From: Lutibacter maritimus
GTDB lineage: Bacteria; Bacteroidota; Bacteroidia; Flavobacteriales; Flavobacteriaceae
Reading direction: 5' to 3'
Length of the DNA stretch: 64,000 bases
NCBI RefSeq assembly: GCF_900116115.1
Contig: NZ_FOZP01000008.1
Coordinates: 131,501 to 195,500, forward strand
Below are positions 45,539 through 54,330 of the stretch, in pieces. Every line of letters begins with the position of its first letter. The first letter of the stretch is position 1. The position numbers and the translations under genes are program-made. The notes beneath the pieces were generated by a model. That model made no database searches and was not told where the DNA came from. It saw only the letters and a list, made by a program, of their open reading frames with translations.

Positions 45539-46822
45539 ATGAAAAATCAAATATTATTTTTGTCTGTTTTTTTAATAAGCATGACAATTTTCGGACAGAA
45601 AGATGAAATAAAATCGGCCGAAAAAGCTATAAAATCAAACGATTTTAATACGGCAATATCTGCAATTCAGCAAGCTGAAAATTTAATTTCTAATGCAGAC
45701 GATAAACTGAAAGCAAAATTTTATTACATAAAAGGATTAGCTTTATATCAAAATGGTGGTCCACAAATGGATGTAAATAAAACTGCAGCAGCATTTAATG
45801 AATTACTTGCTTTTGAAAAAAGCATAAATTCTTATAAATACAGTGATGAAGTTAACAGTTTAATTGGTAAAATGGTTAATGATATTGCAACAAAGGCTAC
45901 TGAAGATTATACTTTAGCACTAGAAACTAAAGAACCTGAAGATTTTAAGAAAGCAGCAAAACAATTTCATCAAGTTTATTTGTTGAGTAAATCAGACACA
46001 GTATATCTAGACAATGCAGCTTTAGTTTATTATTTTGGTAAAGATTATGCTACTTCTCGAGATTTATACCAACAACTTTTAGATTTAAATTATACTGGTA
46101 TTGCTGAAGAATATATTGCTACAAATAAAGCTGATGGCCAAGATGTTACTTATCCAGATAAAAAAGCAATGGATTTACAAGTTAAGTTAGGAATTGCTGA
46201 AAATCCAAGAGTTGAAGTTAAAGAATCTAGACGTGAAATGATTTTCAAAAACTTAGCACAAAATTATTCTGACCTAGGTGAGATGGATAAAGCATTAGAA
46301 TATATTGCAAAAGGTAGAGTTGAATTTCCAAAAAGCTATTCATTATTAATTGACGAAGCTAATATTTATTACAAGTTAGGGGATAATGCCAAATTTAAAG
46401 AGCGTTTAGAAATGGCTATTGAAATGAATCCTACTGAGCCTACTTTATATTATAATGTAGGTGTAATGAACATGGATCAAAAAAACTTAGATGAAGCCAT
46501 CAAATATTTTGAAAAAGCAATTGAGTTAAATCCAGATTATGGTGATGCATATAACAATATTGGAGCTGCAATTATTGATAAAGCTGCACCTATTATTGAT
46601 GAAATGAATAAAAGTTTATCAGATTTTGCAAAATATGATAAATTACAAAAGCAGCAATTTGAAATTTACGGGAAAGCAGTTCCTTACTACGAAAAAGCTT
46701 TTGAATTAAATAAATCTAGTATAAGCGTGGTTCAAACATTAATGGGGTTATATGAAAACCTTGGAATGAATGAAAAACTTGAAGCGATGCAAGCTGTTTA
46801 TGAAGAGTTAAAAGCCGAATAA
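45539..46822 (+). CDS. Exported tetratricopeptide-repeat protein
   Basis: This 427-residue protein has a signal peptide (about 1-20, ending FG-Q) and tetratricopeptide repeats over its whole length. The clearest are KNLAQNYSDLGEMDKALEYIAKGRVEFPK and LYYNVGVMNMDQKNLDEAIKYFEKAIELNPDYGDAYNNIGAA. TPR arrays act as protein-binding scaffolds in the envelope. The partner is unknown. It follows gyrA by 30 bases, through the tandem repeat, and ends at a strong bidirectional terminator. Confidence 0.88.
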   Translation: MKNQILFLSVFLISMTIFGQKDEIKSAEKAIKSNDFNTAISAIQQAENLISNADDKLKAKFYYIKGLALYQNGGPQMDVNKTAAAFNELLAFEKSINSYKYSDEVNSLIGKMVNDIATKATEDYTLALETKEPEDFKKAAKQFHQVYLLSKSDTVYLDNAALVYYFGKDYATSRDLYQQLLDLNYTGIAEEYIATNKADGQDVTYPDKKAMDLQVKLGIAENPRVEVKESRREMIFKNLAQNYSDLGEMDKALEYIAKGRVEFPKSYSLLIDEANIYYKLGDNAKFKERLEMAIEMNPTEPTLYYNVGVMNMDQKNLDEAIKYFEKAIELNPDYGDAYNNIGAAIIDKAAPIIDEMNKSLSDFAKYDKLQKQQFEIYGKAVPYYEKAFELNKSSISVVQTLMGLYENLGMNEKLEAMQAVYEELKAE

Positions 46823-46834
46823 TTAAAATAATAT

Positions 46835-46870
46835 AAAAAAAAAGCTCACAATTTTGTGAGCTTTTTTTTT
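46835..46870. terminator. Bidirectional intrinsic terminator
   Basis: AAAAAAAAAGCTCACAA and TTGTGAGCTTTTTTTT form a strong stem between converging genes. The stop codon of the minus-strand NlpC/P60 gene overlaps its edge. Confidence 0.9.
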
Positions 46871-47639
46871 ATATTATTTTCTTAATAACTCTCAGCTTAT
46901 GAGAATGTCTTTGAGTATCAATATTAAATATTCCGCTATGATCAATTCTATCAATTCTAACTTTGCCATGTGCGTGAATAATATAATTGTCATTCATAAT
47001 AATACCAACATGAGTAATAGTACCTTCGTTGTTATCAAAAAAAGCTAAATCTCCAGGTTCACTTTCTTCTATAAAACTTAAAACTTCACCCTGTGTTGCT
47101 TGTTGTGATGCGTCACGTAATAATTTATACCCACAAAGTTTATAAACCATTTGTGTAAAACCAGAGCAATCAATACCAAAAGGTGATTTTCCTCCCCATA
47201 AATAAGGGGTATTTAAAAAAATATAAGCAATTTCAATAATGGAATTTTTGGTTAATTTTTTATCAAATATTTTTCCTTCATATTGGTAATTAGTGGTATT
47301 AATAACTAATTGTTGGTTGCTATAAAAAGGCAAACACGAACCAATAGGGATAGTTAAAAAACTTTGATCAGTTTTAGTTACAAAATCAATAATTTCAGCA
47401 GACAATATAGTACTAGAACTTTCAATAGATAAAAATAATTCTTCTGAAATTTCTTCATACTGTTTTTTATCTACCCAACCTTCATAATTATCAAAAGCTA
47501 CTCTAATTTTACTCCAATTTTTACGTACTTCTAACACCTTAAAATGTTCACCAAATAATAATTGAGAAACCATTTCACTGGCATCATCTGGTTCAATTCT
47601 TAAGGGTATTATACTTAAATTACAAATTCCGTAATGCAT
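46869..47639 (-). CDS. NlpC/P60 family cysteine peptidase with SH3 domain
   Basis: This 256-residue protein combines an N-terminal bacterial SH3 domain (about 1-65, FKVLEVRKNWSKIRVAFDNYEGWVDKKQY) with a C-terminal NlpC/P60 domain. Catalytic residues are Cys158 (GIDCSGFTQMVYKLCG) and His210 (TITHVGIIMNDNYIIHAHG). These enzymes cleave the D-Glu-DAP bond of peptidoglycan stem peptides. No signal peptide is evident, which suggests recycling of muropeptides in the cytoplasm, as with YkfC-like proteins, or unrecognised export. It lies nine bases after the thiolase gene in the same direction. Confidence 0.9.
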   Translation of the reverse strand: MHYGICNLSIIPLRIEPDDASEMVSQLLFGEHFKVLEVRKNWSKIRVAFDNYEGWVDKKQYEEISEELFLSIESSSTILSAEIIDFVTKTDQSFLTIPIGSCLPFYSNQQLVINTTNYQYEGKIFDKKLTKNSIIEIAYIFLNTPYLWGGKSPFGIDCSGFTQMVYKLCGYKLLRDASQQATQGEVLSFIEESEPGDLAFFDNNEGTITHVGIIMNDNYIIHAHGKVRIDRIDHSGIFNIDTQRHSHKLRVIKKII

Positions 47640-47648
47640 ATAATTTAA

Positions 47649-48824
47649 TTACATTCGTTCAATAACAATTGCACTTGCACCGCCGCCGCCATTACAAATT
47701 CCTGCTGCTCCAAGTTTCGCATTTTTTTGTTCTAATATAGATGTTAAAGCAATTACAATTCTTGCGCCAGACATTCCTAATGGATGTCCTAAAGAAACTG
47801 CACCGCCGTTAACATTTACTTTGTCAGGATTTAATCCTAAAATTTTAATATTAGCTAAACCTACAACTGAAAAAGCTTCATTTAGTTCAAAATAATCTAT
47901 TTCATTTTGATTAACACCGGCATTTGACAATGCTTTTGGTAATGCTTTTGCTGGAGCTGTTGTAAACCATTTAGGTTCATGTGCAGCATCGGCATAACCT
48001 CTTATTTTTGCAATTGGTTTTAAACCTAATTCTGTTGCTTTTTCAATACTCATTAAAACTAAAGCTGCAGCACCATCATTTAGTGTAGAAGCATTTGCGG
48101 CTGTAACTGTTCCATCTTTACTAAAAACAGGTCGTAAAGTTGGTATTTTTTCTAAAATTACATTTTTGTATTCTTCATCTTCAGAAAATAAAATTGGATC
48201 GCCTTTTCTTTGAGGAATTTCTACTGGAACAACTTCATTTTTAAAATTTCCGTTTTCCCAAGCCTTTGCAGATTTTTTGTAAGACTCAATAGCAAAATTA
48301 TCTTGATCTTCTCTAGAAAAACTATATTCAGTAGCACATAAATCGCCACAAGTTCCCATATGTTGGCCATCATATACATCAGTTAAGCCATCAACTAATA
48401 AGCCGTCTTTTAAAGTAATATTGCCAAGTTTAGCACCTTTTCTACCTTCCATATAATGTGGAATACTACTCATATTTTCCATTCCACCAGCAACAACAAT
48501 TTCGGCATCACCACATTTAATTGCTTGAGTTGCTAACATAATAGCTTTCATTCCTGATGAACAAACTTTATTGATAGTTGTACACGGAACAGTATTAGGA
48601 ATTCCTGCAAATATAGCTGCTTGTTTAGCTGGCGCTTGTCCTAGCCCAGCAGAAACAACATTTCCCATGTAAACTTCATCAACAAGATTTGGATTTAAAT
48701 TTATTTTATTTAAAGCGCCTTTTATGGCTATTGCTCCTAATTTTGTAGCTGAAATATTTGATAAGCTACCTAAAAAGCTTCCAATAGGAGTTCTGGCTAC
48801 GGATACTATAACTACTTCTTTCAT
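47649..48824 (-). CDS. Acetyl-CoA C-acetyltransferase (thiolase)
   Basis: This enzyme makes or splits acetoacetyl-CoA, linking beta-oxidation, ketone bodies and branched-chain degradation. With the start at 48824 ([19 protein letters not shown]) it has about 391 residues; the ATG 18 bases upstream adds six unconserved residues. Catalytic residues are Cys88 in [15 protein letters not shown], the His in [16 protein letters not shown], and the second Cys in [15 protein letters not shown]. The NlpC/P60 gene follows after nine bases. No direct link to the ETF operon 9 kb away is seen. Confidence 0.94.
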   Translation of the reverse strand: MKEVVIVSVARTPIGSFLGSLSNISATKLGAIAIKGALNKINLNPNLVDEVYMGNVVSAGLGQAPAKQAAIFAGIPNTVPCTTINKVCSSGMKAIMLATQAIKCGDAEIVVAGGMENMSSIPHYMEGRKGAKLGNITLKDGLLVDGLTDVYDGQHMGTCGDLCATEYSFSREDQDNFAIESYKKSAKAWENGNFKNEVVPVEIPQRKGDPILFSEDEEYKNVILEKIPTLRPVFSKDGTVTAANASTLNDGAAALVLMSIEKATELGLKPIAKIRGYADAAHEPKWFTTAPAKALPKALSNAGVNQNEIDYFELNEAFSVVGLANIKILGLNPDKVNVNGGAVSLGHPLGMSGARIVIALTSILEQKNAKLGAAGICNGGGGASAIVIERM

Positions 48825-48968
48825 ATACTTGGTTAAATTCAATTGCGAATTTATGAATTTTTAAGCAATCTTTTAAATTATGCAACAGTCTTTATTAAAT
48901 GTAATAATTATTACTTTGAAGAGTAGTAGGTTTTATAATTTTCATGAAGTATTCAAAAACAACTAATT

Positions 48969-50366
48969 ATGAAAAAAACTACACAATTTAAAAATCATTA
49001 TATAGCTATAATTGGAGGTTCTATATCAGGCTCGGAAGCTGCTAATGTGTTGGCTCAGAATGGATTTAGAGTAGTAGTTTTTGATATGAATAAGTTGCCA
49101 TATGGTAAAATAGAAGATGGTTTACCAAATTGGCATGTAAATTTAAGAGATCGGCAAATTGCTGAAATAGATTCAAAATTGGATCAAGAAAATATTCGAT
49201 TTGTACCATGTGTAAAGATTGGAAATGATATTGATTTTATAGATTTAGTAAATAATTGGGGTTTTTCGGCAATTATTTTAGCAAATGGAGCTTGGCAAGA
49301 TAGAACACTTCAAATTCCTTCTACCGAAAAATTTATTGATAGAGATATTATTTATCAAAATTCATTTATTAATTGGTTTAACCACAAACATGAGCATGAT
49401 TATTTTGGTAAAAATTATTTTATTAAAAACAATACGGTTGTAATTGGTGGTGGTTTAGCATCATTAGATGTTATAAAAGTAGTTATGATTGAGTTGGTTA
49501 AAAAACAATTGTATTTAAAAAAAGGGATTGATATAGATCTATTTACGTTAGAAAAGGAAGGTATTTTAGATATTTTGCAAAAAAATAATACCACATTAAA
49601 TGAATTAGGAATAAAAAAAGCAACATTGGTTTATAGACGAACTGCAAATGATATGCCTTTAAAATCTCCAAAAGATGAGCGTATTGAAAGTGTTGAAAAA
49701 GCAAAACTAGTTTCAGAAAAGTTGTTAAATAAATATGTTGAAAAATATCAATTCAATTTTATTCCGTTATCAATTCCTGTTAAATTAAGTGAAAAAAATG
49801 GAAAACTTTCAGGTTTAATTTTACAAAATGTAGAAATTATAAATGGAAATGTAGTTCCTATTGAAAATAGTTTTAATAAAGTAATTTGTGAAATGTTAAT
49901 TTCATCTATTGGTAGTATTCCTGAGAAAATAGAAGGTTTAAATTACACTAATTCTTCTTTGAAAATGAGAGATGAGAGAGATTATCATGTGTATGGATTT
50001 GAAAATGTTTTTGCCATTGGAAACGCTGTTACTGGTAGAGGAAATATTCAAGAATCTAAACAACACGGAAAGCAGATGACTGAAATTATTATAGATAAAC
50101 ATTTAACTGAAGATGCCTTTGAGAAATGGTTAACAAATCATAACAATCAAATAAAAAGTAAGGTTAAAAAACAATTAAATTCTATAATTGAACAAATTAA
50201 AATACAAGAAATTAAATCCGAAGAAATAACGCAAGAAATTTTAAATAAAACTGCAGCTATTCATAAAAAATTAAATTATACTACTTATAAAAATTGGATT
50301 TTTAAAAATACGCCTATCAGATTAGAAGATATCTTAAAAAATAAAGATGATTGCAAATGTTCATAA
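48969..50366 (+). CDS. FAD/NAD(P)-dependent oxidoreductase, ferredoxin-NADP reductase (FprA/GltD) type
   Basis: This 465-residue flavoprotein begins with a Rossmann strand for FAD (IAIIGGSISGSEAANVLAQNGFRVVVFD) followed by PYGKIEDGLPNWHVNLRDRQ, similar to the PxGK/R-xGV-pd-H segment of adrenodoxin-reductase and GltD-like enzymes. A second nucleotide site, NTVVIGGGLASLDVIKVV, lies near residue 157, and FAIGNAVTGRGNIQESKQHG contacts FAD near residue 350. Electrons would pass between NADPH and a small Fe-S partner. The C-terminus ends in DDCKCS. The electron acceptor gene is not nearby. It is not obviously co-regulated with the next gene, which has its own promoter element. Confidence 0.82.
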   Translation: MKKTTQFKNHYIAIIGGSISGSEAANVLAQNGFRVVVFDMNKLPYGKIEDGLPNWHVNLRDRQIAEIDSKLDQENIRFVPCVKIGNDIDFIDLVNNWGFSAIILANGAWQDRTLQIPSTEKFIDRDIIYQNSFINWFNHKHEHDYFGKNYFIKNNTVVIGGGLASLDVIKVVMIELVKKQLYLKKGIDIDLFTLEKEGILDILQKNNTTLNELGIKKATLVYRRTANDMPLKSPKDERIESVEKAKLVSEKLLNKYVEKYQFNFIPLSIPVKLSEKNGKLSGLILQNVEIINGNVVPIENSFNKVICEMLISSIGSIPEKIEGLNYTNSSLKMRDERDYHVYGFENVFAIGNAVTGRGNIQESKQHGKQMTEIIIDKHLTEDAFEKWLTNHNNQIKSKVKKQLNSIIEQIKIQEIKSEEITQEILNKTAAIHKKLNYTTYKNWIFKNTPIRLEDILKNKDDCKCS

Positions 50367-50378
50367 AATAATTATTGC

Positions 50379-50386
50379 TATTTTTG
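50379..50386 (+). promoter_or_regulatory. -7 promoter element of the 7TM-HD gene
   Basis: TATTTTTG matches TAnnTTTG and ends 18 bases before the GTG at 50405. It lies just downstream of the in-frame ATG at 50375, which would be upstream of the transcript start. This supports the GTG start. Confidence 0.5.
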
Positions 50387-50404
50387 AAATGCAAAAATAA
50401 CTTC

Positions 50405-52459
50405 GTGAAAAACACTATAAATAAATTACTTGTAAACCACTCCTTATTTTACAAAGCACTTTTATATGTTGCTACAGTAATTTTAGTTGTGTATTTATTT
50501 CCTAAAAGTGGACATTTTAAATATGAATTTCAAAAAGGAAAACCTTGGCAATATGAAAATTATTATGCTCCTTTTGATTTTGCCATTCAAAAAACACAAG
50601 AAGAAATAGATAAAGAAATACTTGAAACCAAAGAATTTTCTAAACAATATTTTTATTATAATGAAGACATTGTTGCAAATGTAAAAGCAACAATTAATGA
50701 ATTGGTTGAAGAAGTAGTTTCAGCATCAGATCTTTCTAAAGTTGAAAAAAATACTTTAATTGAAAAGTCAAATCAAATTATTGAAAAGGTTTATGAATTC
50801 GGGTATTTAGAGAGTTCTAGTGAGCAAAAAAATGAACAAACTATAATTACCTTACGAAAAGGGAATAAAATTCAGGAAATTCAACTTCATAAAATATTTT
50901 TATCAAACCAACTATTAGATTTTATTCAGGCAGAAATCGGTAAAGAACCTTTCAATGAAACCGAAATTACTGTTATTAATATAATACATAAAGAGCTAAA
51001 ACCAAATGTAAGTTTTGATGAAAGTTTTACTCAAAAAGTGTTGAATGAAAATTTAAGCAAAATATCATATACAAAAGGACTTGTGTCTGAAAATGAACGA
51101 ATTATTTTTAAAGGAGATATTGTTGAAGGTAAAAAATTTATGATTTTAACGTCGTTAAAAAATGAGTTTGAATCGCAAGTTTGGAGTAAATCTAATTATA
51201 ATTGGATTGTTACAGGTTACACATTATTAGTCGCGTTATCCTTTTTAATGATATTTTTATTTTTAAGAAAATATCGTTTAGATATTTTTGAAAATAACAC
51301 CAAAGTATCGTTTATATTTTTCAATATAATTTTAATAATATTACTAATTACATTTATAGTAAAGTACGATGCAAAGTACGTTTATATTGCACCAATAGTG
51401 ATATTGCCATTAGTTCATAAAGCTTTTTTTGATGCTCGTTTAGGATTATTTACACACGTTTTAACAGTATTATTGTTAGGTTTTATAGTACCTAATAGTT
51501 TCGAATTTATTTTCTTACAAATTATAGCTGGGATTGTTACAATATTAACAATTTCTGAATTGTACAAAAGAGCCAATTTATTTATATCAGTATTGCAAAT
51601 TACCTTTGTATATTTTGTAGCGTATTTTGCATTCTCTATAATTCAAGAAGGAAATGCACAAAACTTAAATTATGAAAAATTTGTTTACTTTGTTTTAAAC
51701 GGAGCTGCTACATTATTTGTTTTACCGTTAATTTATATATTCGAAAGGTTATTTGGTTTAGTTTCAGACGAATCGTTAAAAGAATTATCCAATACTAATT
51801 CAAAATTATTAAGAGAATTAGCAGAAAAAGCACCTGGAACTTTTCAACATTCTTTACAAGTTGCAAATTTATGTGAAGCATGTGCAAATGAAATTCATGC
51901 AAACGCAATGTTGGTGAGAACCGGAGCATTATATCATGATATAGGAAAAATGCTAAATCCAATGTATTTTACCGAAAACCAAACAACTACAGTAAATCCA
52001 CATAGTGATTTAACGCCAAAAGATAGTGCGCAAATAATTATTGACCATATTATAAATGGTGTAGAATTAGCTAAAAAAAATCATATACCAGACAGAATAA
52101 TTGATTTTATAAGAACCCACCATGGAACAACATTAGTTTATTATTTTTATAAAAAAGAAGAACAATTTGTAGGTGGTAAAGTTGAATTAAACGATTTTCA
52201 ATATCCAGGACCCATACCATTTTCAAAAGAAACCGCCATTTTAATGATGTGTGATTCGGTTGAAGCAGCTTCAAAAAGCTTAAAAACACCTAGCTCACAA
52301 TCTATTGATGAGCTGGTTGATAAGATTGTAAATAAGCAAATGGAAGATGGTCAGTTTATGAATGCAGATATTACTTTTAAAGAATTACAAACCATTAAAA
52401 AGGTGTTAAAGAAGAAGTTAAAGAATATTTATCATTTGCGAATTGAATACCCAGAATAA
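50405..52459 (+). CDS. 7TM-HD family phosphohydrolase (PgpH-like)
   Basis: This is a predicted cyclic-di-AMP phosphodiesterase of the PgpH type. From a GTG at 50405 it has 684 residues. It has one N-terminal membrane helix, an extracytoplasmic 7TMR-HDED domain (about 40-260), seven membrane helices (about 265-445), and a cytoplasmic HD domain with metal ligands His482 (FQHSLQVANLCE), His511-Asp512 (LYHDIGKM) and further His residues in RTHHGTT. The ATG at 50375 is rejected because a TATTTTTG promoter element lies between the two. A perfect 12-base inverted repeat overlaps the stop codon. The tRNA genes follow. Confidence 0.9.
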   Translation: MKNTINKLLVNHSLFYKALLYVATVILVVYLFPKSGHFKYEFQKGKPWQYENYYAPFDFAIQKTQEEIDKEILETKEFSKQYFYYNEDIVANVKATINELVEEVVSASDLSKVEKNTLIEKSNQIIEKVYEFGYLESSSEQKNEQTIITLRKGNKIQEIQLHKIFLSNQLLDFIQAEIGKEPFNETEITVINIIHKELKPNVSFDESFTQKVLNENLSKISYTKGLVSENERIIFKGDIVEGKKFMILTSLKNEFESQVWSKSNYNWIVTGYTLLVALSFLMIFLFLRKYRLDIFENNTKVSFIFFNIILIILLITFIVKYDAKYVYIAPIVILPLVHKAFFDARLGLFTHVLTVLLLGFIVPNSFEFIFLQIIAGIVTILTISELYKRANLFISVLQITFVYFVAYFAFSIIQEGNAQNLNYEKFVYFVLNGAATLFVLPLIYIFERLFGLVSDESLKELSNTNSKLLRELAEKAPGTFQHSLQVANLCEACANEIHANAMLVRTGALYHDIGKMLNPMYFTENQTTTVNPHSDLTPKDSAQIIIDHIINGVELAKKNHIPDRIIDFIRTHHGTTLVYYFYKKEEQFVGGKVELNDFQYPGPIPFSKETAILMMCDSVEAASKSLKTPSSQSIDELVDKIVNKQMEDGQFMNADITFKELQTIKKVLKKKLKNIYHLRIEYPE

Positions 52460-52477
52460 ATAAACTTATTTATTCTG
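52452..52477 (+). repeat. Perfect 12-base inverted repeat over the 7TM-HD stop codon
   Basis: CAGAATAAATAA and TTATTTATTCTG are separated by two bases, and the TAA stop lies in the left arm. The hairpin is followed by A-rich rather than T-rich sequence, so it is not a standard terminator. It may mark a 3' end made by processing. Confidence 0.7.
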
Positions 52478-52496
52478 TAAAAAAAGTAAAAAAATG

Positions 52497-52527
52497 TTGT
52501 GTAAATGCTTTTCTAATGCTACATTTG
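52497..52527 (+). promoter_or_regulatory. Promoter of the tRNA cluster
   Basis: TTG at 52497-52499, a 20-base spacer and TACATTTG at 52520-52527 match the flavobacterial consensus. The first tRNA starts 34 bases further on. Confidence 0.65.
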
Positions 52528-52560
52528 CACTCGCAAAAATAAGTTCATAAACATATTTTA

Positions 52561-52644
52561 GGAGAGGTGCCGGAGTGGTAACGGAGCAGATTGCTAATCT
52601 GTCGACGGGTAACTGTCGCCAGGGTTCGAGTCCCTGTCTCTCCG
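52561..52644 (+). tRNA. tRNA-Ser (anticodon GCT)
   Basis: An 84-base class II tRNA. The acceptor stem is GGAGAGG/TCTCTCC, the anticodon loop TTGCTAA gives GCT, a long variable arm (CGAC...GTCG) is typical of serine tRNAs, and the T arm contains GGTTCGAGTCC. No CCA is encoded. It decodes AGC/AGU. Confidence 0.95.
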
Positions 52645-52657
52645 CTTTTTTTATTTT

Positions 52658-52732
52658 CGGGGTGTAGCGTAGCCCGGTTATCGCGCCGCGTTTGGGACGC
52701 GGAGGTCGCAGGTTCGAATCCTGCCACCCCGA
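52658..52732 (+). tRNA. tRNA-Pro (anticodon TGG)
   Basis: A 75-base tRNA with acceptor stem CGGGGTG/CACCCCG. The anticodon stem CCGCG/CGCGG encloses TTTGGGA, giving TGG. The T arm is GCAGGTTCGAATCCTGC. It lies 13 bases after tRNA-Ser and belongs to the same transcript. Confidence 0.95.
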
Positions 52733-52759
52733 CAGATAACCAGGATTTTTAATCCTAAT

Positions 52760-52833
52760 GGTCGCGTAGCTCAGCTGGATAGAGCATCTGCCTTCTAAGC
52801 AGACGGTCACAGGTTCGAATCCTGTCGCGATCA
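52760..52833 (+). tRNA. tRNA-Arg (anticodon TCT)
   Basis: A 74-base tRNA with acceptor stem GGTCGCG/CGCGATC (one G-T pair). The anticodon stem TCTGC/GCAGA encloses CTTCTAA, giving TCT. The T arm is ACAGGTTCGAATCCTGT. It is the last of the three tRNAs, before a terminator. The boundary to accessory genes lies just downstream. Confidence 0.95.
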
Positions 52834-52860
52834 CAATTGGTTGAGTTAACCAAAAAAACT

Positions 52861-52911
52861 AAGTGCTATTGCATAGTTAAAACGCTATGTTTTAGCACTT
52901 TATTTTTTTAA
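52861..52911 (+). terminator. Terminator of the tRNA cluster
   Basis: AAGTGCTA (52861-52868) and TAGCACTT (52893-52900) form the outer stem, with GCATAG/CTATG nested inside, followed by a T run. Confidence 0.85.
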
Positions 52912-53044
52912 CTCAATAAATCCAATTTTTTAAATGAACACTTCAGAAGCGATCACTTTGTAAATCCGTAACTGTATTTTTTTCAATTGGTTACGTTTTT
53001 TTTGTTTTGCTAAATTCACAACGGCTTCACAACTGAAATAGCTT

Positions 53045-53069
53045 TTAAAATGAGTTAATGAGTGTTAAT
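53045..53069 (+). promoter_or_regulatory. Near copy of the GTTAA regulatory element of the HtrA gene
   Basis: Bases 53045-53069 match 3603-3628 except for one deleted A and one C-to-T change, and contain two GTTAA motifs 10 bases apart. A short open frame starts 48 bases downstream. Such a match in two noncoding regions suggests a shared regulator. Confidence 0.45.
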
Positions 53070-53116
53070 TTATTTTTTAATAAATTATTTTTAGTTATTT
53101 TATTAAAAATTTATCT

Positions 53117-53236
53117 ATGAAAAAATACAACTCTAATTCCTATATTAATAAATTAAAAATCTACGAATTAAAAGTAGTATTGTTTAATAAAAAAAGTTCA
53201 CCATTACTAGAACGTAATCTCTTAGAATCTTCATAA
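53117..53236 (+). CDS. Possible small protein of 39 residues
   Basis: An ATG at 53117 opens 39 codons (MKKYNSNSYINKLKIYELKV, then a Ser/Pro/Leu-rich end SSPLLERNLLESS) to a TAA at 53236. It lies downstream of the GTTAA element at 53045-53069 in the large gene-free gap after the tRNAs. There is no recognised family, and the AT-rich composition makes chance open frames common. It is listed because of the upstream element only. Confidence 0.2.
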   Translation: MKKYNSNSYINKLKIYELKVVLFNKKSSPLLERNLLESS

Positions 53237-53510
53237 ACTTTTTACTTCATTTCTATTGCTTTCTGAAAATCATTAATATTTTCTATAGTTTTTGGCTGTT
53301 TTTTTTATTTTAGATATTAAATTATTTAAACCGCGTTTTTACCTTTTAATTCTCATTTTTTTCTTTGTTTTAAGTTGCGAAAAAAACAAATAAGTGCACA
53401 AATGCCAAATTTCAAAAGAAGATGAATGCTGTAGCTTGTTTTTATTAACTAAAGTCAATTAAATCTAATTTATTTGCCAGTAATTTTGCATAAAATTTAA
53501 TATGTGAAAT
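53237..53510. other. AT-rich gap with a stranded lipoprotein signal remnant
   Basis: No intact gene is visible here. Codons 53331-53393 translate to PRFYLLILIFFFVLSCEKNK and then stop, which looks like a lipoprotein signal peptide and lipobox (VLSC) followed at once by a stop, without a good start codon. This is probably the decayed front of a lost lipoprotein gene at the core/accessory border. Confidence 0.35.
53481..53488 (+). promoter_or_regulatory. -7 promoter element of the DUF4386 gene
   Basis: TAATTTTG matches TAnnTTTG and ends 23 bases before the ATG at 53512. No -33 TTTG is at the right distance. Confidence 0.5.
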
Positions 53511-53511
53511 T

Positions 53512-54195
53512 ATGAAACAGATAGCGAAAATTTCTGGTGTAGCGTATATAATGATTTTTCTAGCTGGTTTTTATGCCAATTTTGCGGTGCTAGAAAATCT
53601 TATAGATAGTGATGATATGCAGATAACAACAGTAAATTTCATTAATAATCATTTACAATTAGGGTATGGATTAATTGGTTTTATTATTATGTTATTTTTT
53701 GATGTATTATTGGTTAGGTCTCTTTTTGATTTGACAAAATCAATAAGCAAAAATATATCTTATTTAGCTTCTTTTTTTAGGTTATTACACGCTGTATTTT
53801 TTGGTGTTGCTTTATTTAAGTTTTTGGAAATATATCAGCTTACAAGAGAAAGTAATTCTACAAACATACAAAATAGTGTAGCGGAGTTATTATTAGATTT
53901 TGAAAAACTTTGGACAGTTGGATTGCTTTTTTTTGGAGTCCATTTAATTGTTTTGGGGTATCTAGCAATAAAATCAACATATATTCCTAAAACATTAGGA
54001 GTATTGTTGCTACTCGCAGCAATAGGTTATATAATAGATGGACTGGCAAAACTATTCATGTCAAATTATAGTGACTATAAAGATGTTTTCGAAGTTATAG
54101 TAATTATGCCTTCGGTTATAGGTGAGTTCTCGTTAGCCGTTTGGCTTTTGATTAAAGGGTTTAATAAGAAACAATTTAAAATTCTAACCACATAA
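53512..54195 (+). CDS. DUF4386 family membrane protein
   Basis: This 227-residue protein has about six membrane helices. The opening IAKISGVAYIMIFLAGFYANFAVLENLI, then RSLFDLTKSISKNISYLASFFRLLHAVFFGVALFKF and HLIVLGYLAIKSTYIPKTLGVLLLLAAIGYIIDGL, fits the DUF4386 family. Its function is unknown. It is the first intact gene after the tRNA cluster and stands apart from the following amidohydrolase by 135 bases. Confidence 0.85.
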   Translation: MKQIAKISGVAYIMIFLAGFYANFAVLENLIDSDDMQITTVNFINNHLQLGYGLIGFIIMLFFDVLLVRSLFDLTKSISKNISYLASFFRLLHAVFFGVALFKFLEIYQLTRESNSTNIQNSVAELLLDFEKLWTVGLLFFGVHLIVLGYLAIKSTYIPKTLGVLLLLAAIGYIIDGLAKLFMSNYSDYKDVFEVIVIMPSVIGEFSLAVWLLIKGFNKKQFKILTT

Positions 54196-54330
54196 ATCTT
54201 GTAACATTTGTGGATGTTTTTGAGTCTTAAAATAAACTAGCAAAGATATCAAGGTGGTTTCTTAAGGTATCTTAAGATTTTTTAGAAATCAACTAACTAA
54301 TTTTATCAAAACCAAAATACACATATAGCA

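Noticed and set aside
52466-52834. Minus-strand open frame of 122 codons over the tRNA genes
   Set aside because: It is the complement of three tRNAs. Arg-rich pieces such as AGFEPATSASQTRR come from tRNA sequence and are a common false gene.
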